Shown: positions 1-8,874, numbered from the stretch's first letter. The stretch is DNA of 45,662 nucleotides from CALCCV01 sp964388665 (GCA_964388665.1 CAYMBJ010000030.1:1-45662); one strand, 5' to 3'. Numbers and translations are program-made. Notes: a model not told the origin generated them from the sequence alone.

Positions 1-148
1 AATCATCATTAAAAAATCATATCAGACCTTTGTCCAGAGTTTTCGGATAGGCTCTAAGTTACAAAGGCAAAGCGTAAGGCGGTGCCATTATAATGTAAAT
101 TGCAAGTATATCAAAAACGTATCGTTCAGGGAAGGTTGGTTTTTCTAG

Positions 149-748
149 TTAATGCCCATCTTGAAGGAGGATCCCGCTATTGGCCGTATCAACGTGAGAA
201 AGACCTCTCTGCTCGCAGGCATGTGAAAGCTCATGCCACATTTTAATCATCCCTGTAACTCCGACCAGAAGGACAAAATCCAAGGGTCTGTCATAGATCG
301 CCAGCGTATCGAAGGTGGACAATTCGCAAAAGCCGTTATCAACAAAACAAGGTACGTGTGATCGCAATGCTTTGTCTTTGAGGCTAGGGCAGGTGAGATC
401 TTCGGAACTCTCTCTGACAATGGATTTAACATTTTCTTGAAGGCACTGTCTGACTCGAGACTTAAAGCTAAGGAGAGAGGACTGTTCGTCCTTATCTTTG
501 ATGCGGATATCGATTTTAGTAGGTTTGCAATATTTTAATCCGACATCAATGAGATAGCCGCTATCGCCACAGCCTAGAACGTCTTCAGCGCACTGATAGA
601 AGTCGCAGCTGTCAGCGGCGGAGACGCAGTGAGCGAGAGGATCAGTCGGCGGCGTGTAAGAAAACGCAAAGGACTTTGCATTTGGTAACGTGAGCAAAAG
701 TGAAAAGACAACAAGGCCCATTGAATTCAATTTTATATTCGTTTTCAT
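149..748 (-). CDS. Cys-rich exported protein of unknown function
   Basis: I do not recognise the family. The reading frame could open 25 codons further upstream, but the ATG at 748 is preferred because it places a normal signal peptide at the N-terminus: basic MKTNIKLN, a hydrophobic stretch, then a cleavage region near SFAFS. The mature part of about 170 residues holds around a dozen cysteines, spaced as if for disulfides (for example CVSAADSCDFYQC and CGDSGYLIDVGLKYC), so a periplasmic or secreted location is likely. The C-terminal end contains MWHELSHACEQRG. No strong ribosome site is visible upstream. It is divergent from the cyclase pair and shares its 267-bp intergenic region, which is the only hint of function. 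Confidence 0.7.
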   Translation of the reverse strand: MKTNIKLNSMGLVVFSLLLTLPNAKSFAFSYTPPTDPLAHCVSAADSCDFYQCAEDVLGCGDSGYLIDVGLKYCKPTKIDIRIKDKDEQSSLLSFKSRVRQCLQENVKSIVRESSEDLTCPSLKDKALRSHVPCFVDNGFCELSTFDTLAIYDRPLDFVLLVGVTGMIKMWHELSHACEQRGLSHVDTANSGILLQDGH

Positions 749-844
749 GAAAATCTTAGAAGCAATAACGGCGCCAGAAAAAAAACATTTGGTGCCGCTT
801 CTATTGCATTTGATTGGCAGCATCCTGAATAGCTCGGCTGATGT

Positions 845-884
845 TTGTCAAAAAGGGTCCGCCAAAAATTGACAGTTGTCAAAA
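845..884. promoter_or_regulatory. Repeated TTGTCAA boxes in divergent intergenic region
   Basis: TTGTCAAAA occurs at 845-853 and again at 876-884, 31 bp apart, about three helical turns. The second copy is part of an inverted repeat, TTGACA-GT-TGTCAA (869-882). The boxes lie between divergent genes (starts at 748 and 1016). TTGACA could also be read as a -35 element, but I found no good -10 at the right distance on either strand. An operator is therefore as likely as a promoter. Confidence 0.35.
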
Positions 885-1015
885 CCATCGACATGCATTG
901 AATTTTTGTACAGCCAGAATCTTGCGATGCCGTGGCATGGATAGTGCAAAACTTGAAGATGCCCCGAGATGGCTGGCAGTAACTCTCGTTTCACGTTGAA
1001 GGAAGCTCAATATCT

Positions 1016-3136
1016 ATGGACAAAATCACAAAATTCTTTGGCTCCAAATTGAATAGTACTGTGGGTCTTAACAAGCAGGTCAAGCTGCATTTTGCTTTGA
1101 TTTTCAGTGTTTTGGTTGCGATGGCGTTGATGGGTTATGCCCCGGCAAAAGCCGGGAGTCTTGAAAGCTATAATGAAAGCCTCGACAAGTTTCAGGCACA
1201 GATTGCGGAGCAGCAACTTGCAGATGGTGAGTGGGCCGGAATCAATGAGGGCGATCCTCGTTGGGACGTCATGTTTATGACTTATACCTATGGTCTCCAT
1301 AAGTTTGGGCTAAAATTTGCGAGCAAAGAGACTTTGGATCGAGTCATCAAGGAGACGGTTTCACGACTAAAGAATTGGCGCGGGTTTCAAAAAAACGGTT
1401 GGGCGCAGCATCAGGGTGCCGATGTGGATCCAAAGCTCACCGGCAGCATATTGCTGGCACTCAATCATGTGGATTCAAAATTAGTGGAGCGCGAGTTCCG
1501 CACCCAGCAACAGTATTGGAACAAAAAGGGCTGGGACGTGGGAGATATGACGGTTCTTGATCGTGCGATCTTTCGCATGATGCAGGCACCAGGAAAGATC
1601 ATACTTCCGCCCTTTGTGAACACACTGGTCTTTTTGATACGCCGTGATTCTCATTTCCCAATCAACATAGCAACTCTGGGCTATTACAGATGGGGATTTG
1701 TGTCGGTTACGGTATGGAAGTACTTTAATGACATGATTCGCATGAAGGACACGCGAGCCCCGCGCAAAGTGGTGCCTGTAAGCAAAGAGGTGTTGGCGCT
1801 CAAGGGCAAGTATGTGGATTCACCTGAGCTTGCAGCTTCTGAGGGGCCGCTGCTAAGGGGCAATCAATTTTGGGCCCATCATGGCTTGGCATGGTTACTC
1901 GAAAGACCTCATGCCGATGGAAATCCGGCGCCAACTCTGATCTTGCATCAAGCTCTGTTTGCTGCTCATCGCTCTGGCGCCATTGATTTGTCCCGTGAGC
2001 TAGAAGAGGGCTGGCTGTATATGGATAGACTGAGATTGCCGATGCGCAATCAGGTGAAGGCATTCCAGCCCTCCATCAGTCCAATTTGGGATACGGCACG
2101 TGTCCTGAGCGCTCTCAATCATATTCCAGATGACTTGCGGCAGCCAAAGCTTGCTAAAAAAAGCACAGCCATCGGCAAGGCTTTGAATTTTCTATTGGCT
2201 GAGCAAAACAAAAGTGGTGGTGACTTTTTGATTGCCAATCCAGATTTCAAACCTGGCGGTTGGGGATTTGCCTACGGTGGCCAAAAGTATCCTGACTCCG
2301 ACGACACAGCGATGGTTGTGGACGCGCTGATCCCGCATGCACTAGAGAATTCAAAAGTTGAGATCGCATTGCAAAAAGGAATCGATTGGCTGCTGCAATT
2401 CCAAAATGCGAGCGGTGGATTTCCAGCTTGGGATTTCGACGCTGTTGGAATCATACAGTCGCTCATCGACTTTGGAATTTTACCAAAAACTTCCCTGGAG
2501 CCGCAACTTGATGTGTCGGCAAGAGTGCTGCGAGCTTTGACCCATGTGAACCAAGCGGGTGTGCGAAAAATTGACGCCAATGTTTTTCAAAAGGCATGTG
2601 GTTTTTTGGCCAGATCTCCTATAAATTCGGTCCATGGCGTAAAACTCTGGCCCGGAACCTGGGCTGTTAACTATCTTTATGGCACGAGCGAAGTCCTCTC
2701 CTCAATGATTGAGGCCAACTGTTCTGCAGATATCGATCTTAAGGGCTATTTTGATTGGATAAAGAACATCCAAAATGCTGACGGTGGCTGGGGCGAATCA
2801 TCGTCGTCTTATGTTCGTTTGGACTACGCTCAAGGAGAGTCTACCATAACGCAAACTTTGGGAGCATTGCAGCTTCTTCTGACCTACGAAAACCATCGCA
2901 TCGGACACCCGAATCTGAATTTGCCATCGGCCATGGCGATGATAGAGAAGGGCGTGGAGTACTATCTGAAATTTGTTGATGCTCGTGGTGATATTCATGA
3001 CGAGAATGAAAAAGAATTTACTGCCTGTTATGCCTGTCCAGGATTGTATGTGCGCTATGACTTGATACCTCTGTACATGGGCACGGAGGTGCTGGCGAAA
3101 TTCATGAGGCTAAAAGCGCAGGAGAAACCACAATGA
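1016..3136 (+). CDS. Squalene-hopene-cyclase family protein with N-terminal signal peptide
   Basis: This is a full-length class II terpene cyclase homologue of 706 residues. Family landmarks seen in order are QQLADGEW near residues 66-73, SPIWDTA at 355-361, PGGWGFAY at 413-420, the catalytic-acid motif DSDDTA at 427-432 (DxDDTA in hopene cyclases), GTWAVNYLYGT at 547-557, the QW repeat QNADGGWGE at 586-594 and a conserved C-terminal TACYACPGLYVRYDLIPLY. Known enzymes cyclise squalene to hopene at the inner membrane. The odd feature is an N-terminal extension with a hydrophobic segment (about residues 24-42) ending APAKA-G, which looks like a cleavable signal peptide. The start at 1016 has a GAAGGAAG ribosome site about 10 bases upstream. 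The downstream gene overlaps by 4 bases (ATGA), so the two are probably co-translated. The substrate is unknown. The DxDD motif is intact, so activity is plausible. Confidence 0.9.
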   Translation: MDKITKFFGSKLNSTVGLNKQVKLHFALIFSVLVAMALMGYAPAKAGSLESYNESLDKFQAQIAEQQLADGEWAGINEGDPRWDVMFMTYTYGLHKFGLKFASKETLDRVIKETVSRLKNWRGFQKNGWAQHQGADVDPKLTGSILLALNHVDSKLVEREFRTQQQYWNKKGWDVGDMTVLDRAIFRMMQAPGKIILPPFVNTLVFLIRRDSHFPINIATLGYYRWGFVSVTVWKYFNDMIRMKDTRAPRKVVPVSKEVLALKGKYVDSPELAASEGPLLRGNQFWAHHGLAWLLERPHADGNPAPTLILHQALFAAHRSGAIDLSRELEEGWLYMDRLRLPMRNQVKAFQPSISPIWDTARVLSALNHIPDDLRQPKLAKKSTAIGKALNFLLAEQNKSGGDFLIANPDFKPGGWGFAYGGQKYPDSDDTAMVVDALIPHALENSKVEIALQKGIDWLLQFQNASGGFPAWDFDAVGIIQSLIDFGILPKTSLEPQLDVSARVLRALTHVNQAGVRKIDANVFQKACGFLARSPINSVHGVKLWPGTWAVNYLYGTSEVLSSMIEANCSADIDLKGYFDWIKNIQNADGGWGESSSSYVRLDYAQGESTITQTLGALQLLLTYENHRIGHPNLNLPSAMAMIEKGVEYYLKFVDARGDIHDENEKEFTACYACPGLYVRYDLIPLYMGTEVLAKFMRLKAQEKPQ

Positions 3137-4692
3137 TAAATTGGCTTAGTTTTTTTGTTTTTCTATTTGGCTTTTCTTTTTCAATCGCTCATGCGAATCT
3201 GCTTGGCCCTGCTAGAAACTCAAGAGCAGATTTGACCAATACGCTCAGGGGCTCATTGTCCTATCTTGAGGATACGCAGATTCGTGATCGTCCAAGTCGT
3301 TTGAACTGTCGCCGTGATTTTTCAGGTGGCAGCGGCTGCGCAGGAAGCGCCAAAAATATTGAAGGAGAGTGGGCCAACTTCATCTATCCACTCAATATTG
3401 TGTCCTATATGCCGCCGGAAGATGATCTGGTGCTCATTCAGGACTCCAATATGTTTGTGACGTCTGCGATTTTGTACCCCCTCTATTGGCTTAGTGATGC
3501 CACTGGTGATGTGGACAACATTCGCAAGCTCGCTCTTGATAGTATAAGAACTTACCAACGCGAAGACGCCTATAGCTTTTGGCCGCAGTATCAGCATCAA
3601 AAATCCCAAGAGCATATTGTCGGTCCACTGAATTTTCCGATAGAAAAACTCAAAGAGTCGAACTATGGCATTGCTAGGACAGCCGCAAAAGTTTTGGGCC
3701 ATTTTATTCCTTGGGTTGAAGAGTGGATGCTGCAAATTTTAGATACTGAAAACAATAAATTTGGCATGGCTTCTTTCTTTAATGTCCCCAATGACGCCGA
3801 CGACACATCGGTGGCGATGGCGATGATTACGGTCGAGGCGATGAAAGGCGGAAATGCCAAGGCAGTGGATAGAGGGCCTTTGGAAACGATCACCAGATAC
3901 CGCGATGTTGATCGGGTCAAAGCAGATGCTCGGGACAACTGGACGCCCAAAGATACCGGGGCGTATCTGACCTGGTTGAAGGATGAAAACCTTTCCGTAT
4001 TCAGCGATGCACGAACGGGAATTGTACCTATGGGCGTAAACAATGTTGATTGCGTCGTGAATGCCAATGTTATGTTTGCACTTTCTCTCAACGACATGAA
4101 CACGGCGCCCGGCTTTTCTGAAAGTGCTACGTATCTGGCAAATGTCGTGGAGACGAGCCAGTGGCTGAAGCAGTGCGCACTCTACTATCCACAAAAGTAC
4201 ACCTTTGCCTATTCAATAACACGAGCCTACAGAGATGGTGGTGCACGAACGCCTGCGCTTGATCTGGCAATGAACAAGATGATGCGAGATCTGCTTGAAC
4301 AGCAAAAGCGCGATGGATCTTGGTGCAGCTCTGCCGACGGCACCTGTCACTATGCAACGGCAATGGCCTTGGTTTCTCTTTTGAACATTGGTGAAGTGCG
4401 AGCCAAGGGTCTTTCTTTACTGTCAGCTTATGAAAACGCGCTGGATCGCGGAATCAACTTTTTAAATTCAGCAAAAAAGCGGGCTAAAGTGGCAAATTCC
4501 AAATTCCATCACGAGAGTTATCAGTGGAAGCCAGGACTCTTTTTTTCGGCCGAAGATTATCACCTCGGCGTGTGGCGTTCTGTGGCTTTGACCAATGCCA
4601 TCGTGATAGAGGCCTTGGCAAAGTACCTGATGGACTACCAAAAGAGTCAGGCCACCCTGAAGGAGTGGAAAAAAACATTGCCGGTTCTCTAG
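3133..4692 (+). CDS. Exported protein with DxDDT motif, possible alpha/alpha-toroid partner of the cyclase
   Basis: This 519-residue protein starts with a clear signal peptide (MINWLSFFVFLFGFSFSIAHA). Residues 221-226 read DADDTS, the same kind of motif as the catalytic DxDDT of class II terpene cyclases, and the sequence around it is helical, as in an alpha/alpha barrel. I do not see the QW repeats of true hopene cyclases, and the protein is about 190 residues shorter. It may be a divergent cyclase-like fold, a partner subunit, or an unrelated toroid enzyme. Its ATG overlaps the stop of the cyclase gene (ATGA), which implies translational coupling. The stop lies 3 bases from the end of the convergent TIGR02147 gene. 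Confidence 0.85.
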   Translation: MINWLSFFVFLFGFSFSIAHANLLGPARNSRADLTNTLRGSLSYLEDTQIRDRPSRLNCRRDFSGGSGCAGSAKNIEGEWANFIYPLNIVSYMPPEDDLVLIQDSNMFVTSAILYPLYWLSDATGDVDNIRKLALDSIRTYQREDAYSFWPQYQHQKSQEHIVGPLNFPIEKLKESNYGIARTAAKVLGHFIPWVEEWMLQILDTENNKFGMASFFNVPNDADDTSVAMAMITVEAMKGGNAKAVDRGPLETITRYRDVDRVKADARDNWTPKDTGAYLTWLKDENLSVFSDARTGIVPMGVNNVDCVVNANVMFALSLNDMNTAPGFSESATYLANVVETSQWLKQCALYYPQKYTFAYSITRAYRDGGARTPALDLAMNKMMRDLLEQQKRDGSWCSSADGTCHYATAMALVSLLNIGEVRAKGLSLLSAYENALDRGINFLNSAKKRAKVANSKFHHESYQWKPGLFFSAEDYHLGVWRSVALTNAIVIEALAKYLMDYQKSQATLKEWKKTLPVL

Positions 4693-4695
4693 TGC

Positions 4696-5520
4696 TCAGA
4701 TCACCTTGAAGAGGTCCAAGGTGATAGAATAAATTTCGTCGTTGCCGCCGCGGTGAATGGTTTTGTGTGATTCCTCCACTGCGGCAGTGAAGATCTCCTT
4801 GAGCTTTTGTAGACTGCTCGCATCCAAAGTAAATATTGAAGAGAAGTGCATATCTTCGTAGGAATCCTGCTGTAGGGAGCGAATGGCTTGAATTCGCCTT
4901 CCCACTTGGTGGGGCTGATTGAGCGAAGAGGTGCGTGGCAAATGAAGTGACTCACCGCTGTAGCTGTATTCAGATTTTTCTTTTTTTATAAGTTTGCAGT
5001 CCACTAAAAAATCCAAAGTCTCTTTTACAATCTCAATAGGAAGGGCCAGCCGCTTTGAGATTTCGTTGGCGGTGCGGTAGTTAGGGGAGCTGGTGGCAAT
5101 GTGCACGGTGGTGGGAATCGAATTTGAAAAATACCGTGCGAGAACTTCTTGATCCATAACGGGCGACTGCGAACCGACTTTTTTTTCGAGCTTTTCACTT
5201 TGTAACAAAATCTCTTTGCGCTTTTTTTGTAGAAAGCTCTTTAGCTCGGGGGTGCCGGCGCGAGCCAAACGAAGGAGGACAAAAAAATAGTCAGTTTCTA
5301 ATTCGTTCCATTGCAAATGCTTGGCTAAGCGATAGGCCTGATCCTCTGTGAAATCTGCGGCACCCTTTGCAACTTGCACCAGGTAGGATGCCTGACACTC
5401 CATGGCCCTAGCCATTTTTGCTTGAAGGCCGCGCTCTGCATGTTGGCCGTACATATGCGCATTGATAAAGTCGCGGTAATCGTTATAGGTGAGTATGCCT
5501 TCGGCTTGAACTTTTTTCAA
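4696..5520 (-). CDS. TIGR02147 family protein (putative regulator)
   Basis: The 274-residue sequence matches the TIGR02147 family layout: an N-terminal ILTYNDYRDFI segment, a helical region resembling a DNA-binding domain (about 25-85, ending TDYFFVLLRLARAGT), a middle winged-helix-like part (TANEISKRLALPIEIVKETLDFLVDCKLIKK) and a C-terminal domain ending YSITLDLFKVI. The family occurs in multiple copies in bdellovibrios and fibrobacters. It is probably a transcriptional regulator, but no member's function is firmly known to me. It faces away from the small exported-protein gene at 5745 across an AT-rich intergenic region and converges on the cyclase operon. An inverted repeat at 4700-4725 (9-bp arms) lies inside its last codons and may help end transcription from either side. 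Confidence 0.85.
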   Translation of the reverse strand: MKKVQAEGILTYNDYRDFINAHMYGQHAERGLQAKMARAMECQASYLVQVAKGAADFTEDQAYRLAKHLQWNELETDYFFVLLRLARAGTPELKSFLQKKRKEILLQSEKLEKKVGSQSPVMDQEVLARYFSNSIPTTVHIATSSPNYRTANEISKRLALPIEIVKETLDFLVDCKLIKKEKSEYSYSGESLHLPRTSSLNQPHQVGRRIQAIRSLQQDSYEDMHFSSIFTLDASSLQKLKEIFTAAVEESHKTIHRGGNDEIYSITLDLFKVI

Positions 5521-5744
5521 ATTTACCTCTTTCGGGGCTGATGTGTTTAAGCGTTCTATGGCGCCAGCGAGGCAGTAAGTTGAGCCAATAGCGCTTAAAG
5601 TGGTCTATAGCTATGACACCAGGGTAATATATATTATTCATAAACAAATACGTACAAAAATATATAAAGAAAACATATTATGGCGAGTCATTACTGGGTA
5701 AAAGAGAGATGTTCCCGCTTCAACAAATAACAAGGAGTCATCAA
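5521..5744. promoter_or_regulatory. AT-rich divergent intergenic region
   Basis: This 224-bp region separates the divergent starts of the TIGR02147 gene and the small exported-protein gene. Bases 5626-5690 are strongly AT-rich, with several TATA-like hexamers (for example TATATA near 5661 and TATTAT near 5687). I cannot fix exact -35/-10 pairs. It probably holds promoters for both genes. Confidence 0.4.
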
Positions 5745-6125
5745 ATGACAAAAACGAATAGACTGTTTGCTCTCATCACCACCTCGCTTTTAACAGTGTC
5801 TTGCTATGTCGCCAGCGCCGGTCCATCGGTTTCTGGTGGAGTTCCGCCGCAACCTCGCGCCGTAGTTATCCAGGGGCATCTTGAAGCGAATGGAAATTTT
5901 GATCTTGAAGGACGCAAACTCGCCTTGAACCTGATTGCCGAGCACGTTGCTGGCGACTCAGTTGTGGCCATGACTCAAAGAGAGGACCTTCAATCTGCAG
6001 ATCGTTCGTATCTCTGCATCGAATACCGAAGTGGCGTAGAAGCCTTTGATGCGAAAACGAATTTTGAACAACTTCTTAGCTCGCATCCCACTCTTGAAGT
6101 CGTAGACAATGGTGGTTGCAAGTAA
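5745..6125 (+). CDS. Small exported protein of unknown function
   Basis: The start at 5745 is chosen over an upstream ATG at 5709 because a strong ribosome site (AAGGAG, 5733-5738) sits 6 bases before it and the protein then begins with a signal peptide (MTKTNRLFALITTSLL). The peptide may end at the lipobox-like TVSC, although -3 is Thr rather than Leu, or be cut after ASA by signal peptidase I. The mature part is about 100 residues, with two cysteines near the C-terminal half (YLCIEYRSG, NGGCK). I recognise no family. A strong hairpin terminator follows at 6240, so it is a single-gene transcript. Confidence 0.75.
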   Translation: MTKTNRLFALITTSLLTVSCYVASAGPSVSGGVPPQPRAVVIQGHLEANGNFDLEGRKLALNLIAEHVAGDSVVAMTQREDLQSADRSYLCIEYRSGVEAFDAKTNFEQLLSSHPTLEVVDNGGCK

Positions 6126-6239
6126 AAGCAGATCGAGTGTTTCTTGTGGCAACCACAATACAATATTGAGCCTTCTCAATAATCAAACCCAGTGAATTGG
6201 TGTCTATTGACGTGCAGCCGATTTGCTGCCAGGCTAGTG

Positions 6240-6281
6240 AACAGGTGATTCGGATGATGCTGAATCACCTGTTTGTGTTTT
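6240..6281 (+). terminator. Rho-independent terminator
   Basis: A perfect 12-bp stem (AACAGGTGATTC at 6240-6251 paired with GAATCACCTGTT at 6262-6273) has a 10-base loop and is followed by TGTGTTTT. It sits 115 bp after the small exported-protein gene and before the doxX gene, so it should end the former transcript. Confidence 0.8.
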
Positions 6282-6321
6282 AAGCACCATTTGTGCATAG
6301 CTTATGTAAACAATAATTCTG

Positions 6322-6347
6322 TGAACAAATACTATGAACAAATACTA
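6322..6347 (+). repeat. Perfect 13-bp tandem duplication upstream of doxX-like gene
   Basis: TGAACAAATACTA is repeated exactly at 6322-6334 and 6335-6347, and TGAA follows again. It ends 22 bases before the start codon of the DoxX gene. It may be an operator pair or a replication slip. Confidence 0.7.
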
Positions 6348-6369
6348 TGAAATCGGATTGGGGTATTGA

Positions 6370-6759
6370 ATGAAGGCAAAGATTCCTTTGATTGCGAGAT
6401 GGATACTGGGCTTGCTATTTTTTGTATTTGGCCTAAACGGATTTCTCAATTTTATTCCCACTCCAGACAATATGCCTGAGGAAGCGATGGCCTTCATGGG
6501 GGCGTTGGCGGGCACTGGGTATTTTTTTCCTGTATTAAAGGCGACCGAAACCGTGTGTGGTCTGTTGCTGATTTTGGGAATCGCGGCGCCAGTGTCTTTG
6601 GTTGTGCTAGCTCCCATTACCATTCAGATTTTTTTATTTCACGCTGTTCTGACTCCGGGGTTGAGCAATTTGTTAGTGCCCATTGTGATCATTGCGCTGC
6701 AAATCGCAGCTGCCAGCGGATATTGGCATTTGTATCGACCACTCTTTAAAAAAGGCTGA
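6370..6759 (+). CDS. DoxX family membrane protein
   Basis: The 129-residue hydrophobic protein has four predicted membrane segments (about 7-22, 42-58, 62-84, 95-115) and the DoxX-like opening IARWILGLLFFVFGLNGFLNF. DoxX relatives are small inner-membrane proteins linked in some bacteria to thiol stress or quinone-related redox functions. The role here is not known. The gene after it starts 9 bases downstream on the same strand, so the two are probably co-transcribed. Confidence 0.8.
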   Translation: MKAKIPLIARWILGLLFFVFGLNGFLNFIPTPDNMPEEAMAFMGALAGTGYFFPVLKATETVCGLLLILGIAAPVSLVVLAPITIQIFLFHAVLTPGLSNLLVPIVIIALQIAAASGYWHLYRPLFKKG

Positions 6760-6768
6760 TTTCAATTT

Positions 6769-7299
6769 ATGAATTTTTTCTCGAGCCTGATTCAATATTT
6801 TTTTGACATGCAACTTGCTAAGCAGAAAGAAAAGATGCGCGAAATGGGCCTGCGCGCTGCTGAAAAGGGACGAAAGTTTGCGATATCATTGATTCTGTAT
6901 TGGATGGCGACCGCTCTTGTGTATTCTAGCTTGGTTCTTGGTGTGATTGAATTGGGTTTGCAGATTGAGCGCGGCAATGGATTGTCCTTTTCTGGATTGA
7001 TGGTCTCCGCTTGCATTTTGTTTGTGCTCGGTTTTGTATTTATGATGGTGGGATTGCGGATTGGCACGGGCCCCGTGATTGTGAAAAACGAAACGAGCGA
7101 AAGCAGCACAGAATGGGAGTCAGCAGCTAGAGGCGCAGATTCTGCCGCCTGCAATTTTCAAATTCCTGATGAAGTAAAAAATCTTCTAGAAGAGATCACG
7201 CTGCACTATCTGCGAGAATTCGCAGACAAGATCAAAGGCGGCAAGTCTAAAAAGTCAACCGCTGACTCAAGCTCTCCTGCAGAACCAACAAATTCATAG
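6769..7299 (+). CDS. Two-TM inner-membrane protein of unknown function
   Basis: The 176-residue protein has a charged amphipathic N-terminus (KQKEKMREMGLRAAEKGRKFA), two hydrophobic segments (about 43-66 and 77-97) and a hydrophilic C-terminal tail ending in Lys/Ser/Thr/Pro-rich residues, likely cytoplasmic. It lies 9 bases after the DoxX gene. I do not recognise the family. Its topology resembles DUF1469-type phage-holin-like proteins, but I cannot confirm that by eye. Confidence 0.7.
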   Translation: MNFFSSLIQYFFDMQLAKQKEKMREMGLRAAEKGRKFAISLILYWMATALVYSSLVLGVIELGLQIERGNGLSFSGLMVSACILFVLGFVFMMVGLRIGTGPVIVKNETSESSTEWESAARGADSAACNFQIPDEVKNLLEEITLHYLREFADKIKGGKSKKSTADSSSPAEPTNS

Positions 7300-7376
7300 T
7301 GCTGCTGCTTGCATAAGCACGTTCAAATTCTCCTCTGATATTTTTTAGAAAGGTCATATTTAGTATGTGAAGGTTG

Positions 7377-7400
7377 AGCTGCGCCTCGCAGCTGATTTTA
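7377..7400 (+). terminator. Candidate terminator after the doxX pair
   Basis: A 7-bp GC-rich stem AGCTGCG/CGCAGCT with a 3-base loop is followed by GATTTTA. The T-run is short, so termination may be partial. It lies between the DoxX pair and the OmpA-like gene. Confidence 0.4.
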
Positions 7401-7506
7401 GACTGCGGCATGATATTTGAAGTCCTAGGTGGGTGAAACGAAATTTAGCAACATGAAAAACTTTTTGATGTTGGTTTCTGTTAACACTCTAAAAAGGAGC
7501 AACTCT

Positions 7507-8874
7507 GTGATTCAATTTAAAGTTTCAAAAATACTGTTGGCGCTTTCACTCTGCGGAGTGCTGGCGGCCTGTTCGAGTCAGCCGAAGCATTCATTTGCGC
7601 GGGATACGCCGATTGAGAGCATCGAGCAAGACATTGCAGCGCAAATGGAAAACATGAAGGAGGAGCAGCTGGATGTGCTGTCGCCGCAGCATTTTGAAAG
7701 GGCGGAAAAAGTATTCTCTAGCGCGCGCAAAGACATTGCTGATGGTGATGATCGCACCGCAATTCTCAATAAATTTCAGGTGGTGAAAAATGAATTGGCC
7801 GCGGCCAAAACTCACGCTCAGCAGTGGCAGGCCGAGTTTGCGCCAGTGCTGGAGGCGCGAAAGGAGGCCCTGAACCAGGGCATACCGGAATCGGAGGCTT
7901 CGCGCATGGCGAGCATTGACAATGAACTTCGGGACATCACCGAGGAGAAATATCGACCTGGGCGTCACAATGTTTCGATAGCAAAGCTTCAGCAGAGCTA
8001 TATGAATGTGAAGTTGGAGGCGATTCGCGAAAGTGAGCTTTCACAAGCCAAAGAAATGATGAACGCGGCAATTGGGGAAGGAGCCCGTGCCTTTGCGCAG
8101 CGGTCTCTTAAAAAGACGGAGACGGCCATTCTAAATGCAGAGAGGCAGATCGCCGCCAATCGTGATTATCCAGAAGCTTATCGAGACGCAGTGGCGGAAG
8201 CCAACTTGGCCGCCAGAGAGCTCGTGACCATCACCAATGTTGCCAAAGAGGCGCGTGGACAGACGCCTGAGCAAATTGCACTTGCCGTGCAGGCCAAGGA
8301 AAAAGAACTTGCTCGCCAGCGAGCCGAGGCCAATGTTGCCGAGCAAAAGGTCGATGTACTTGAGGCGCAAACCACGGTTCAAAACCAGCGTCTACGTCGA
8401 ATCAACGCCGCCAATCAAGATTTGGCCAGTGAGCAGGCGCGCCTGGCAAAATTGCGCGAAATCGAATCCAAGTTTTCACCCGATGAGGCCGAGGTCTATC
8501 GTCAGGGCGATAATGTTGTCGTGAGATTAAAGGCCGTTCAATTTCATAGTGCAGATTCGGCATTGCCTGAGCAGGCCATTCCAACTTTGGCCAAGGTCAA
8601 AGCAGTGATTGAGGATCTTTCTCCCGAAAAGGTTGTTGTTGAGGGACATACGGATTCCATCGGAAATACGATTTTGAATCAAAAGCTTTCTGAAAAACGG
8701 GCACAGTCGGTATCGACCTATCTCAAATCATCGGGTGAAATCCAAGCGCCCATTGAGACAGTGGGCTATGGATTTGAAAAACCCTTGGCCACCAACAAAA
8801 CCAAAGAGGGCCGCGCCATCAATCGTCGCGTTGACATCATCATTGAACCCGGAAAAGAGATTGCCATCGAGTAA
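7507..8874 (+). CDS. OmpA-family peptidoglycan-binding lipoprotein with coiled-coil
   Basis: A GTG start at 7507 is chosen because AGGAG (7495-7499) lies 7 bases upstream and the product then begins with a lipoprotein signal (VSKILLALSLCGVLAAC, lipobox LAAC). A start at 7429 would bury this signal. The 455-residue protein has a long Ala/Glu/Gln-rich helical region (about 25-330) with coiled-coil character. The C-terminal OmpA domain (about 345-450) shows QFHSADSALPEQAIPTL, VEGHTDSIGN, LSEKRAQSVSTYL, GYGFEKPLATNKTKEGRAINRRVDI, the residues that bind diaminopimelate in peptidoglycan. It probably tethers the outer membrane to the wall. The layout resembles proteins with a DUF4398-like N-terminal domain. 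Confidence 0.9.
   Translation: MIQFKVSKILLALSLCGVLAACSSQPKHSFARDTPIESIEQDIAAQMENMKEEQLDVLSPQHFERAEKVFSSARKDIADGDDRTAILNKFQVVKNELAAAKTHAQQWQAEFAPVLEARKEALNQGIPESEASRMASIDNELRDITEEKYRPGRHNVSIAKLQQSYMNVKLEAIRESELSQAKEMMNAAIGEGARAFAQRSLKKTETAILNAERQIAANRDYPEAYRDAVAEANLAARELVTITNVAKEARGQTPEQIALAVQAKEKELARQRAEANVAEQKVDVLEAQTTVQNQRLRRINAANQDLASEQARLAKLREIESKFSPDEAEVYRQGDNVVVRLKAVQFHSADSALPEQAIPTLAKVKAVIEDLSPEKVVVEGHTDSIGNTILNQKLSEKRAQSVSTYLKSSGEIQAPIETVGYGFEKPLATNKTKEGRAINRRVDIIIEPGKEIAIE

Noticed and set aside
4700..4725. Rho-independent terminator between the cyclase pair and the TIGR02147 gene
   Set aside because: A 9-bp inverted repeat is present, but there is no T-run on either strand and it lies within coding sequence. 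It is noted only as a hairpin.
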